NCBI GenBank assembly: GCA_963661945.1
Contig: CAVLDP010000029.1
Coordinates: forward strand, 1-15,380
DNA from: CAVLDP01 sp963661945
GTDB lineage: Bacteria > Bacillota > Clostridia > Lachnospirales > Lachnospiraceae
Length of the DNA: 15,380 nucleotides
Reading direction: 5' to 3'
Shown piece after piece: positions 1 through 6,702 of the stretch. Made by a program: the position numbers and the translations under genes. Within the stretch, counting starts at the first letter, position 1. Every line of letters starts with the position of its first letter. The notes under the pieces were generated by a model, which saw only the letters and a list, made by a program, of their open reading frames with translations, was not told the DNA's origin and did no database searches.

Positions 1-2
1 AT

Positions 3-1232
3 TATACACTGACTGTTCAGCTTGCTAATCCATGTGCTTACTTCCTTGACCTTCTTGCATTCCCTACATTCTTCCCTGTATACCAGGCTGAGGTAGAGGA
101 AGCAAACCCAGATGGAACAAACCCTGGTGCTTGGGCACAGGAGGCTGGTTTCGTATCAAATGGTGCTTACACACTTACTGAGTGGAACCACAACGAGTCA
201 ATGGTTTATACAAAGAACCCTAACTTCTACAATGCAGATCAGGTTTCTATCGAGACTCTTGAGTTCATGCTTTCTGCTGATGATACAGCTATCTATGCAG
301 CATACAACTCAGGTGACCTTGATTTCGCTGATACTGTTCCTACAGATGAGGTTTCTACTCTTCTTGACAACCCAGAGTTCCACATCATCGACACTCTTGG
401 TACATACTATGTTGGTTTTAATGTAAACTCTGACCTTTTCTCTGGACTTACAGAGACACAGGCAAACGAGATGAGAGAGGCACTTTCACTCCTCATCGAT
501 CGTCAGTACATTGTTGACACAGTAGGCCAGACAGGTCAGGTTCCAGCCAGCACATTTATCCCAGCTGGTATGGCTGATGGCAATGGTGGCACATTCGAGT
601 CTGATGATACAGCATACTATGATGCTACAGCTACAGGTGCTGGTATGGTTGAGGATGCTATCGCCCTTCTTGAGGATTGCGGATATTCATTCGAGTCTGA
701 TGGAAATGGTGGTTACACAATTAGCCCAGCTCTTGAGGTTACATATCTTACAAATACTGGTACAGGTCATGAGGCAATTGCTGCTTGTATCCAGCAGGAT
801 TGGGGTCTTGTAGGTATCGATGTTAAGATCGAGACTGAGGACTGGAATGTATTCCTTGAGGACAGAAAGGCTGGTAACTTCGATATCGCTCGTGAAGGTT
901 GGATTGCCGACTTCAACGATCCTATCAACATGCTTGAGATGTGGCTTCCAGAAGGTGGTAACAACGACATGCAGTTCGGTAGAGAAGACAACAGCTACGC
1001 TCCACAGTGGGATGAGTACGTTGACCTCATCAACGAGATCTACACAACAACAGACTTCGCTGAGCGTGCAACTGCAATGCATGAGGCAGAGGATATCCTG
1101 ATGGAGACCAACGCTGTAGTACCTCTTTACTACTACAACGACATTTATCTCCAGAAGTCTAACGTTGATGGCATCTACACATCACTGAACCAGACAAAGT
1201 TCTTCATGTATGCTACAAAGACTGCTGAGTAA
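3..1232 (+). CDS. Peptide ABC transporter substrate-binding protein (OppA/DppA-like, SBP_bac_5), 5' end missing
   Basis: This is the C-terminal 409 residues of an extracellular solute-binding protein. The reading frame is open from base 3 and the start codon lies outside the window; the first internal ATG (base 201) is not the start. Family 5 binding proteins are usually about 530-600 residues, so some 120-190 residues are missing, including the lipoprotein signal. Recognisable family features are VYTKNPNFY near the visible start, FNVN, EALSLLIDRQYIV, and the hinge-side motif AREGWIADFNDPINML, the equivalent of the OppA ARAGW.ADYN.P segment. The protein would be tethered outside the membrane and deliver oligopeptides to an OppBC/DF permease, which is not in view. 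Codon choice is strongly biased (leucine mostly CTT, threonine mostly ACA, glutamine CAG), unlike the - strand genes, which suggests very high expression. A strong terminator follows, so this is the last gene of its transcript. The exact peptide substrate cannot be told. Confidence 0.95.
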   Translation, partial: YTLTVQLANPCAYFLDLLAFPTFFPVYQAEVEEANPDGTNPGAWAQEAGFVSNGAYTLTEWNHNESMVYTKNPNFYNADQVSIETLEFMLSADDTAIYAAYNSGDLDFADTVPTDEVSTLLDNPEFHIIDTLGTYYVGFNVNSDLFSGLTETQANEMREALSLLIDRQYIVDTVGQTGQVPASTFIPAGMADGNGGTFESDDTAYYDATATGAGMVEDAIALLEDCGYSFESDGNGGYTISPALEVTYLTNTGTGHEAIAACIQQDWGLVGIDVKIETEDWNVFLEDRKAGNFDIAREGWIADFNDPINMLEMWLPEGGNNDMQFGREDNSYAPQWDEYVDLINEIYTTTDFAERATAMHEAEDILMETNAVVPLYYYNDIYLQKSNVDGIYTSLNQTKFFMYATKTAE

Positions 1233-1255
1233 GCAGCTACATAATTAGACATAAG

Positions 1256-1283
1256 AAAAGCACCCCTTCTGGGGTGCTTTTTC
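1256..1283 (+). terminator. Strong bidirectional rho-independent terminator
   Basis: An 11-bp perfect stem (AAAAGCACCCC, bases 1256-1266, pairing with GGGGTGCTTTT, 1271-1281) with a TTCT loop is followed by a T-run. The A-run on the other side makes it work on the - strand too, so it can end both the binding protein gene and the convergent helix-turn-helix gene at 1315. Confidence 0.95.
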
Positions 1284-1314
1284 TATACCAAGTATTTCTG
1301 TAAAATTATGAACA

Positions 1315-1956
1315 TCAAATCTGGAGTAAGTCTTCCGGCTTACAACCAAGTACCCGGCCCATTTTCACAATATCAATAGCTCGTGTATGGTTAATATCAC
1401 GCTGTCTCTGCTCAAAAAGCTGTATTTGGCGCAATGATACTCCAGATAATTGTGCAAGCTCACTCTGCGACAAGCCTGAGATTCTTCTAATTCGTTTTAG
1501 ATTCGTTTCCTGATAATATTCATCCCAGAACTCATTTATCGCATCCACAAAATGCATAACATCCATCTCATGATAAATGTCATACATATCTCTTATCCTG
1601 CCAATCGGTATTGCATCATTTATTCTCAGAAAGGAACGACCAGTATACCAGTGATAATATGCTATTGCCCATCCCGTCCAATATTCCGGAGATTTATCGA
1701 GATACATCTCCTCCTTAGGCAGAACTTGGTCGAGGCCAGCCCTCTCTACCACTTCCTCAACTAATTCACAGCCTGTCTTTCCAGCTATGTACTTCGGATT
1801 TCCAATCTGAAATTGAAATGATACATCTGACATCAAGAATAGGCCATAGAAAGCTTCCAGTTCCATATCACAGGTATTCACAGCAAAGTCCAGCATATCG
1901 CCAAGAATACGCTGTGCCATCGTTACATAATCAGATGGATAAGCGTGCATCTCCAC
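1315..1956 (-). CDS. XRE-family helix-turn-helix protein, probable antitoxin/repressor of the DUF3990 protein
   Basis: The 213-residue protein has an HTH_3/XRE DNA-binding domain at its C-terminus, roughly residues 154-210 (LKRIRRISGLSQSELAQLSG, then VSLRQIQLFEQ). The first ~150 residues are an acidic, aromatic-rich helical region I do not recognise. A C-terminal HTH is unusual for XRE repressors and suits a protein whose N-terminal part binds a partner. Two starts are possible: GTG at 1956, 9 bases after a GGGAGG ribosome binding site, or ATG at 1950, which is too far from it. I prefer GTG. The gene overlaps the end of the DUF3990 gene by 26 bases, so the two are translationally coupled. The antitoxin/repressor role is inferred from the coupling and from the palindrome in the shared promoter. 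Confidence 0.85.
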   Translation of the reverse strand: MEMHAYPSDYVTMAQRILGDMLDFAVNTCDMELEAFYGLFLMSDVSFQFQIGNPKYIAGKTGCELVEEVVERAGLDQVLPKEEMYLDKSPEYWTGWAIAYYHWYTGRSFLRINDAIPIGRIRDMYDIYHEMDVMHFVDAINEFWDEYYQETNLKRIRRISGLSQSELAQLSGVSLRQIQLFEQRQRDINHTRAIDIVKMGRVLGCKPEDLLQI

Positions 1957-2605
1957 TTTTTATTCCCTCCCTCATAATATCAAGGATATATAAATCATCA
2001 ACGTTTGCCACATCACTCTTGCTCTTGCGGTATTCCCGCCTTGCTTCACGCTCTCTTTCCTTCTTCTTGCCAAAGTATTCCTCTGCATCAGCCTCCTCAT
2101 ACCCAAGAAAGTGTATTCGCTCAAAGGCGCGCTGGCTCTTAAGTACGATCTGCTCTCCCAGCTTTCCAAGCCTCATCGCTTCTGACAGCTTCTGAACAGA
2201 AATAATTCCTGCAGCAAAATCCTGTGCAAATGAGAAATAGGAATCATCCGCTCGATAACCTATAATCACATCATATCCAGTAACATCAATAAGAAAATTC
2301 TCCCTCAGATAATTCTTAGCCTCTTCCGCAATACTACCATTCTGCCAGTAGGTTCTATTATCTGTGAGAATTGCCAGCCAGTTCAAAATATTATACTCTG
2401 AGGAGCAAAGATTAAGCACCTCAAGTCCAGTAAGATCAAGCTCGTATCTGTTCGCATAACCATTCCTAGCCATCGAACAAGCCCATTCCTTCGCAAGTTC
2501 AATATTCTCTGTGCAATAGAAGCCCTTACCGTAATCATTATTCCTAGCCCCCTTGCCATATTCCGGCATTTGAATAATATTCTCCGAGCCATGAAAAAGT
2601 ATCAT
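1931..2605 (-). CDS. DUF3990 domain protein, ADP-ribosyltransferase-like putative toxin
   Basis: This 224-residue protein matches the DUF3990 family, which belongs to the ADP-ribosyltransferase fold. Visible catalytic-type elements, in order, are FHGS (H5) near the N-terminus, YGKGFYCT (Y30) and GEQIVLKS (E151, Q152) in the last strand. This resembles the H-Y-E/Q triad of diphtheria-toxin/PARP-like transferases that bind NAD+. Residues ~170-200 form a highly charged, K/R/E-rich helix. There is no signal peptide or membrane segment, so it acts in the cytoplasm. The ATG at 2605 follows an AGAGGAGG ribosome binding site (2611-2618). It is the first gene of a two-gene operon with an XRE protein. 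The family is often seen in small operons with DUF3791 or HTH partners; no DUF3791 gene is present here. The toxin role is inferred, and neither target nor activity can be read from the sequence. Confidence 0.87.
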   Translation of the reverse strand: MILFHGSENIIQMPEYGKGARNNDYGKGFYCTENIELAKEWACSMARNGYANRYELDLTGLEVLNLCSSEYNILNWLAILTDNRTYWQNGSIAEEAKNYLRENFLIDVTGYDVIIGYRADDSYFSFAQDFAAGIISVQKLSEAMRLGKLGEQIVLKSQRAFERIHFLGYEEADAEEYFGKKKEREREARREYRKSKSDVANVDDLYILDIMREGIKSGDARLSI

Positions 2606-2629
2606 GCCATCCTCCTCTCTAGGCCCACT

Positions 2630-2658
2630 ACTATATCGCTCCTGCGATAGACCCGCAA
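2630..2658 (-). promoter_or_regulatory. Promoter of the DUF3990/HTH pair
   Basis: A -35 element TTGCGG (2653-2658) and a -10 element TATAGT (2630-2635) are separated by exactly 17 bases. They lie about 25 bases upstream of the DUF3990 start, between that gene and the tRNA. Confidence 0.65.
2634..2649. promoter_or_regulatory. Palindromic operator candidate in the DUF3990/HTH promoter
   Basis: TATCGC and GCGATA form a perfect 6-bp inverted repeat around a 4-base centre. It lies in the -35/-10 spacer and overlaps the upstream edge of the -10 element. This is where an autoregulating XRE protein would block RNA polymerase. The link to the neighbouring HTH protein is inference. Confidence 0.5.
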
Positions 2659-2672
2659 CACTGTATCAAAAA

Positions 2673-2743
2673 AGCAGGGTACGGGAGTCGAACCCGCCTC
2701 TCGAGCTTGGGAAGCTCGCATACTACCGATGTACTAACCCTGC
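2673..2743 (-). tRNA. tRNA-Gly (anticodon CCC)
   Basis: The 71-base cloverleaf folds completely. The acceptor stem is GCAGGGT with ACCCTGC (7 bp), the D-stem GTAC/GTAT, the anticodon stem CGAGC/GCTCG with loop TTCCCAA, and the T-arm carries TTCGACT. The anticodon CCC is the complement of bases 2709-2711 and reads the GGG glycine codon. The discriminator base is U73 (base 2673), as expected for bacterial tRNA-Gly. CCA is not encoded, so it must be added after transcription. A run of six T residues starting at the discriminator position probably ends transcription. Confidence 0.96.
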
Positions 2744-2757
2744 ATAAGTTCTAATCT

Positions 2758-2786
2758 ATTCTACCACCGAACGGCATCTAAGACTA
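2758..2786 (-). promoter_or_regulatory. Possible promoter of tRNA-Gly
   Basis: A TAGAAT -10 box (2758-2763) lies 14 bases before the tRNA 5' end. A weak TAGTCT (2781-2786) is 17 bases further upstream. The -35 match is poor; the tRNA may also be read through from the EamA gene, whose stop is at 2798. Confidence 0.35.
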
Positions 2787-2797
2787 GACCTTATCAC

Positions 2798-3211
2798 CTA
2801 CAATACCATAACAAGCGTGCCCGCTCCAATTAGGATACAACCGATTGCTGACTTTACTGTAAATTCCTCATGAAGAAATACAAAAGCAAGAATCAGCGTG
2901 ATTACAACCGATAGCTTATCAATCGGAACAACCTTTGATGCATCGCCCAATTGAAGAGCCCTATAATAGCAGAGCCAGCTGGCTCCTGTAGCAAGTCCTG
3001 ACAGAATAAGGAAAATCCAGCTCTTCTTACTTATCTCCGAAAGACCACTCTGGGCTTGCGTGAGAAAAACCATGCCCCATGCCATGACCACCACAACAAC
3101 CGTCCGAATCGCAGTTGCCAGATTAGAATTCACGCCATCAATACCAATCTTGGCAAGAATAGATGTAAGCGCAGCGAATACCGCTGATAGAATTGCAAAT
3201 AATAGCCACAT
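2798..3211 (-). CDS. EamA/DMT-family small transporter (half-size)
   Basis: The 137-residue membrane protein consists of a single EamA domain with about five hydrophobic helices (roughly residues 1-20, 32-52, 67-87, 97-116, 119-137). Family signatures are AAxTSILAKIGI in the first helix, the SWLCYYRALQLGDASKVVPIDK stretch (in parts), and a C-terminal FLHEEFTVKSAIGCILIGAGTL. Full-size drug/metabolite transporters have two such domains, so this protein must pair with itself or a partner to form a ten-helix transporter. An in-frame ATG at 3226 exists, but the GGAGG ribosome binding site lies between it and the ATG at 3211, so 3211 is the real start. It is a single-gene unit with its own promoter. 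The substrate is unknown; family members export small metabolites, amino acids or cationic drugs. Confidence 0.88.
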   Translation of the reverse strand: MWLLFAILSAVFAALTSILAKIGIDGVNSNLATAIRTVVVVVMAWGMVFLTQAQSGLSEISKKSWIFLILSGLATGASWLCYYRALQLGDASKVVPIDKLSVVITLILAFVFLHEEFTVKSAIGCILIGAGTLVMVL

Positions 3212-3252
3212 ATTGCATTCCTCCATTTACCATAACTCTTACTATATGCAAA

Positions 3253-3261
3253 ATTATAGCA
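3253..3261 (-). promoter_or_regulatory. Extended -10 promoter of the EamA gene
   Basis: TGCTATAAT on the - strand is a perfect TATAAT preceded by a TGn extension, about 42 bases upstream of the start codon. No good -35 is seen at the expected distance, where the upstream operon's terminator lies. This is typical of extended -10 promoters. Confidence 0.65.
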
Positions 3262-3298
3262 CAAAATTAAGCCCCGGCAGCTCGCCGAGGCTTAATTT
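3262..3298 (-). terminator. Terminator of the surface-protein operon
   Basis: A 15-bp stem (3264-3278 with 3284-3298, one G-U pair) and a 5-base loop lie 13 bases after the stop of the exported protein gene. On the - strand it ends in TTAATTTTG. The stem is AT-rich at the base and GC-rich near the loop. Confidence 0.85.
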
Positions 3299-3310
3299 AT
3301 TCACGTTTAT

Positions 3311-4222
3311 TTAAGGTACTGTCACCTCAGATGCACCACTCGCTGGAGTGATCTTCACTGTAATCGCACCAGTCTGTGTACTTGTTGTCAGACTAGAGCT
3401 TCTATCTGGCTTACCATAGAGTGAGAAATACATATCTGTATAATAAGTCGTTGCACCATTCACCGTATAATATGTTTGGCCAGAGGCAAGTTGCGAATGA
3501 TCCATTGCAAGCTTTACTGTTGGATTTGTAACAGCAGCAGATGCAGATCTAGTATCCACGATTGAAGAATTATCTACCGTACTCTTCAGAGTTGTATTAT
3601 TCGTATCGAAGATACCAATTACTGATGTAGCTGTAGTTGAGCTATTAAATGGGTTCGTAGCCTGACCAGTAGCACCAGTAGTAGTTCCAGTCGCAGAGTA
3701 TGAGAACTCAGCATTCATTGGATAATTAGAATTATTCACAACACTGATTCCATTATTAACAGCAGCTGTACATACTTTTAATGAACTATTCGCATCATAG
3801 GTATTTGCGCCACCTACATATGTTGTTGAGCCCTCCTTTGTGAGCCAGGAGCCTTTCTGTGTACCTGAATATGTATGAGTCTGAGGATTCCACACTCCGC
3901 CGTGATCATACTTAAACTTCATACTGCCCCATGTAATCCTAATATTGTAGTACAAAGCGCCACCACCAGTTGTCTCAGCGTAGACACCAATACTCTGACT
4001 GGAATCTACTTGCTGGCCAGTTGCATCATTTGGCAATACTGGATCATCACCCGAATCAGGAAAATCTCCCTCAAATGAGACATCTGCCGCGTCACCTGCT
4101 GCGTATGCAATCGGAGCTATTGTCAGCGTCCCCGTCACTACCATAGCAAATGCTGCCAGGAGCGATATGCTTCTTCTGTTCATACGCCTTCCCCTTCTGT
4201 TTAATTTCTTGCTTCCTTGCAT
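3311..4222 (-). CDS. Exported protein with MKF-x-Y-x2-GG-x-W domain (unknown function)
   Basis: The 303-residue protein has a clear signal peptide: basic N-terminus with RRGRR and NRR, hydrophobic residues ~19-38, and a probable cut after AYA at 41. The mature part is rich in Ser, Thr, Asn and Gly, nearly without Cys, and looks like an extracellular beta-sandwich. A domain from ~95 to 298 begins with WGSMKFKY, GGVWNPQTHTY and ends with YFSLYGKPD plus GAITVKITP. The same elements occur in the exported protein at 9468-10259, so the two are paralogues. There is no LPXTG, lipobox or C-terminal membrane segment, so it is secreted or held by partners. An in-frame upstream codon at 4309 would overlap the previous gene; the ATG at 4222 has a perfect GGAGG site 8 bases upstream and was chosen. 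It is the last gene of the surface operon. I cannot assign a function. Confidence 0.82.
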   Translation of the reverse strand: MQGSKKLNRRGRRMNRRSISLLAAFAMVVTGTLTIAPIAYAAGDAADVSFEGDFPDSGDDPVLPNDATGQQVDSSQSIGVYAETTGGGALYYNIRITWGSMKFKYDHGGVWNPQTHTYSGTQKGSWLTKEGSTTYVGGANTYDANSSLKVCTAAVNNGISVVNNSNYPMNAEFSYSATGTTTGATGQATNPFNSSTTATSVIGIFDTNNTTLKSTVDNSSIVDTRSASAAVTNPTVKLAMDHSQLASGQTYYTVNGATTYYTDMYFSLYGKPDRSSSLTTSTQTGAITVKITPASGASEVTVP

Positions 4223-4275
4223 AATTGTTACCTCCTTGTTTGAACTAGGCCTTATGGCCACTGCTTGAAGCCGAC

Positions 4276-4791
4276 CTACCAAGGCTGCAATACGAGTTCC
4301 AACTCGCATGTTCCCTCACTGGTAAAGGTCTCCTCTGTATAGGCATAAATCTTGACTGTTACATCGTATGCCTGATTCTTGGCCTTACCCTTAGGCAGGC
4401 TTTCTATATATTCTCCTGGTTTGATATATCCAGAAGTATATAACACCTTCGATGTGGCGCTATCTATAATCTGACATCTCAGATAGGCCTCATTTTCTTC
4501 GGGATTGGTAAAGTATACATTGACACTTCCATCCTCTTGCTGATACAAATTCGCTGCCATGGAGAGTCCATAGCCATACTCCGTAGTCACGGAGCCATAC
4601 ATATATGACTCATCCGGATTTGGCACACCAACAATCGCATTCTTATCATGTTCTGGCGGGCTGAAGCTGGCCACGAGAATATATGTAATAGCTGCAACAA
4701 TAAGAGCAGTAAGAATTGCAACAATTGGAATGATTATCCTTCGTCTATTTCTTTCCATGAGAGAGGATAATAGTTGTACTCGTTCTGTCAT
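4276..4791 (-). CDS. Signal-anchored extracellular protein, small beta-domain (unknown function)
   Basis: The 171-residue protein has a short basic cytoplasmic tail (RNRRR at 14-18), one membrane helix at ~19-41 and an outside domain of about 130 residues. The outside domain contains VYFTNPEENEAYLRCQI, GYIKPGEYIESLP and a closing VKIYAYTEE...CELELVL strand pattern. The same pattern occurs at the C-terminus of the neighbouring protein at 4807-6108 (SLANPSSN, GAILPGYEIS, VELEMPV), so both carry copies of one Ig-like domain. C106 and C162 could form a disulfide. The ATG at 4791 follows AGGAG by about 10 bases, and the gene starts 15 bases after the preceding stop. It lies in the middle of the surface operon and may be an assembly partner of the other products. 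No enzymatic motif is visible. Confidence 0.78.
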   Translation of the reverse strand: MTERVQLLSSLMERNRRRIIIPIVAILTALIVAAITYILVASFSPPEHDKNAIVGVPNPDESYMYGSVTTEYGYGLSMAANLYQQEDGSVNVYFTNPEENEAYLRCQIIDSATSKVLYTSGYIKPGEYIESLPKGKAKNQAYDVTVKIYAYTEETFTSEGTCELELVLQPW

Positions 4792-4806
4792 ACCTGCTGT
4801 CTCCTA

Positions 4807-6108
4807 TTAGTCCTCATATGTTATATTTACTGGCATCTCCAGTTCTACCATGCCCTTGGCCTCTGTCTTCTCATCATAAGGCACGAGCTGGACGACTCCT
4901 TCTGACTTCCCAAGGCTTACGGCAGATGCCTCATCCGTCAGCTTCATCTGGCTTATCTCATATCCCGGCAAAATCGCTCCAGAACGGGCAATCACTACGT
5001 AGTTGCCACTAGAATCTTCGACCAGAAGCTCCGCTACGAGCTTGTTCGCATTAGAAGAAGGATTGGCGAGGCTTATCTCTACCAGGCCTGTAGACCTAGA
5101 TACACTAACATTCTGCATCAGGGAAAATGATACAGAATGACTGTCTCCCTTGACCTCATCGTCATCCTCGTCACTCTTCTGCTGCGAATCGTCCGCCTCT
5201 ATTGCTACATATTCCTTGTCCGCATCAAGCGCTACAGATATTGTGGCATAGCCCAAGCAACCAATTAATATGAATAATACAGCAGATGCTGTAACATAAG
5301 CCCATCCAGGAATTACCCTTCGCGGATCAAATACCGCATAGGACATTGTAATCGTGCCCTCATTAATGGAAACGATACCAGCTCCAGATGCAGATCCACC
5401 CGTGGTGTCCACTCGCACCAGGGATGCACAACACTCTATCGTGCCACGATTCACACCGCAGATTCCTGCAGCATTCTTCTCACTTAGCACTCTGCCATCG
5501 AAAGTGACATTTACAATAGAGCCCTGATTATAACCAAAAAGGGCGACATAACTTGCGTCCTTATCATTTATCAAACCGTTCCATATCATATGGCCCTGGC
5601 CATCAAACACGCCAAGGAATGGATGATTCTTATCTCTTGCAATAATAGGGATGTCCTTGCCCTTAAAGTCAAGGTCCGCATCTATTAGAATATGCGCCTC
5701 AACATATCCGGGATTCCCCTTGTTGATCTCAAGTGCCACCTTGCGATATTGATCTACCGTCTTGATACGTATCGTACGTCTCTTATCTATAGGAAATGAC
5801 CGATTATAGAACTTCTTCGATACAAATCTGACACGATTCTTCCCCTTCGTGCATTCCCATCGGTCCTTGGCGAAGCCCCTAGAAAACAGGTCCTGATCCG
5901 ACTCTATCTGACAATCAGGTCTTCTCTTGCCTGCAGCATCTATGATCTCGAGGCAGTCGTCCCTCTCTAACAAAAGAGCACATGTCAGGCTTCCCTTATT
6001 GTCCTCTACAAGATGCTTCTCTCCAGCATGATATGCACGGTTCCACACCACATAGCAATCCGTGATTTGTCCGATGTTTTCCCCTGCGATTCCACCTATA
6101 TGTGCCAT
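4807..6108 (-). CDS. GLUG-repeat membrane protein with C-terminal extracellular domain
   Basis: The 433-residue protein contains at least four GLUG-like repeats: GGIAGENIGQITDCY (5-19), ALFGYNQGSIVNVTF (189-203), GICGVNRGTIECC (215-227) and GIVSINEGTITMSY (244-257). Such repeats build a parallel beta-helix in surface proteins. One membrane helix lies at ~266-292, followed by an acidic linker (QQKSDEDDDE) and a domain at ~323-430 shared with the neighbouring 171-residue protein. No signal peptide precedes the repeats, and the arginines of DPRR just before the helix suggest the repeat part stays inside the cell, which is odd for GLUG proteins. The start is ATG 6108 with GGGAG five bases upstream; a GTG at 6114 has no spaced ribosome binding site. 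The gene begins 12 bases after the zinc-ribbon gene. Function is unknown; a surface assembly or sensing role is inference. Confidence 0.8.
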   Translation of the reverse strand: MAHIGGIAGENIGQITDCYVVWNRAYHAGEKHLVEDNKGSLTCALLLERDDCLEIIDAAGKRRPDCQIESDQDLFSRGFAKDRWECTKGKNRVRFVSKKFYNRSFPIDKRRTIRIKTVDQYRKVALEINKGNPGYVEAHILIDADLDFKGKDIPIIARDKNHPFLGVFDGQGHMIWNGLINDKDASYVALFGYNQGSIVNVTFDGRVLSEKNAAGICGVNRGTIECCASLVRVDTTGGSASGAGIVSINEGTITMSYAVFDPRRVIPGWAYVTASAVLFILIGCLGYATISVALDADKEYVAIEADDSQQKSDEDDDEVKGDSHSVSFSLMQNVSVSRSTGLVEISLANPSSNANKLVAELLVEDSSGNYVVIARSGAILPGYEISQMKLTDEASAVSLGKSEGVVQLVPYDEKTEAKGMVELEMPVNITYED

Positions 6109-6120
6109 TCTCACTCCCGC

Positions 6121-6630
6121 TTATGCCTGAGCCATGATAAACTTCCATAGAAAAAGTGCGAGGAAAAACATGCATACTAAATTGACAATTCCAAGCGCAA
6201 TATTTATAAATGTGAGCTTCTTAATCTCCTTGATTGAAGACTTGCTTGCCGCTCTGCCTATCGAATCCTCCAATTCCCTGAAATCATCGATATCGATAGA
6301 TGGCTTGGCATTCACCGTCTGTCTTCCAAATGGGATATTATTCAGTAGCTTATCGATCACAGATGCGCCATCATTGGCCCTGCAATCATCACAAATAACT
6401 CGGTTTCGTGCAGAATTCCCACAATATATGCAATCAGAGGATGCGCCCCCCGAAGAAAGTTCCATAAGTCGCTGTATAAAAGCCGTCCCTACCTTCGTCT
6501 GTCGAAAAAAAGCATTACTCTTGGCCTTGGCCAGGATTTTGGTTACATCCTGTAGATTATTGAAAGTGTAATGGTCTGCCAACTTGCAGACTGCCTTCAT
6601 TACATTTTTCTCGTTGTTAATTTCCATCAT
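6121..6630 (-). CDS. Tail-anchored zinc-ribbon protein (unknown function)
   Basis: The 169-residue protein has an N-terminal helical region, a four-cysteine zinc ribbon (C67-x2-C70 ... C80-x2-C83; CIYCGN and CDDC), a polar linker and one membrane helix at ~141-163 near the very C-terminus. Everything but the last few residues would therefore face the cytoplasm. It is the first gene of the surface operon, directly downstream of a probable promoter, and could link the membrane complex to a cytoplasmic partner. The ATG at 6630 has only a weak upstream purine tract (GAGAATC), and a second ATG at 6627 is equally possible. No family is recognised beyond the zinc ribbon. Confidence 0.75.
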   Translation of the reverse strand: MMEINNEKNVMKAVCKLADHYTFNNLQDVTKILAKAKSNAFFRQTKVGTAFIQRLMELSSGGASSDCIYCGNSARNRVICDDCRANDGASVIDKLLNNIPFGRQTVNAKPSIDIDDFRELEDSIGRAASKSSIKEIKKLTFINIALGIVNLVCMFFLALFLWKFIMAQA

Positions 6631-6671
6631 ATTTGTCGTGATTCTCGCACAATACCCCTAGTTTTGTAACA

Positions 6672-6698
6672 ATTTTACCCCCCTTGGTCCTTTGTCAA
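6672..6698 (-). promoter_or_regulatory. Probable promoter of the surface-protein operon
   Basis: A perfect -35 TTGACA (6693-6698) and a TAAAAT -10 (6672-6677) are separated by 15 bases, which is shorter than ideal and lowers confidence. It lies between the GNAT stop (6703) and the zinc-ribbon start (6630); no terminator hairpin is seen in this gap. Confidence 0.5.
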
Positions 6699-6702
6699 TA
6701 AA

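Noticed and set aside
687..1082. 131-codon open frame on the - strand inside the peptide-binding protein gene
   Set aside because: It lies fully antisense to a strongly codon-biased, clearly homologous gene, and its translation has no recognisable domain.
2606..2672. DUF3791 or other third gene in front of the DUF3990 gene
   Set aside because: Only about 67 bases separate the start codon from the tRNA, and they hold the promoter and palindrome.
4241..4275. GGCC-ATAA-GGCC hairpin between two surface genes considered as a terminator
   Set aside because: The stem is only 4 bp and no T-run follows; a perfect ribosome binding site comes next, so the operon probably continues.
6134..6571. 145-codon + strand frame opposite the zinc-ribbon gene
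   Set aside because: Antisense shadow; no ribosome binding site and no recognisable domain, while the - strand product has a zinc ribbon, membrane helix and operon context.
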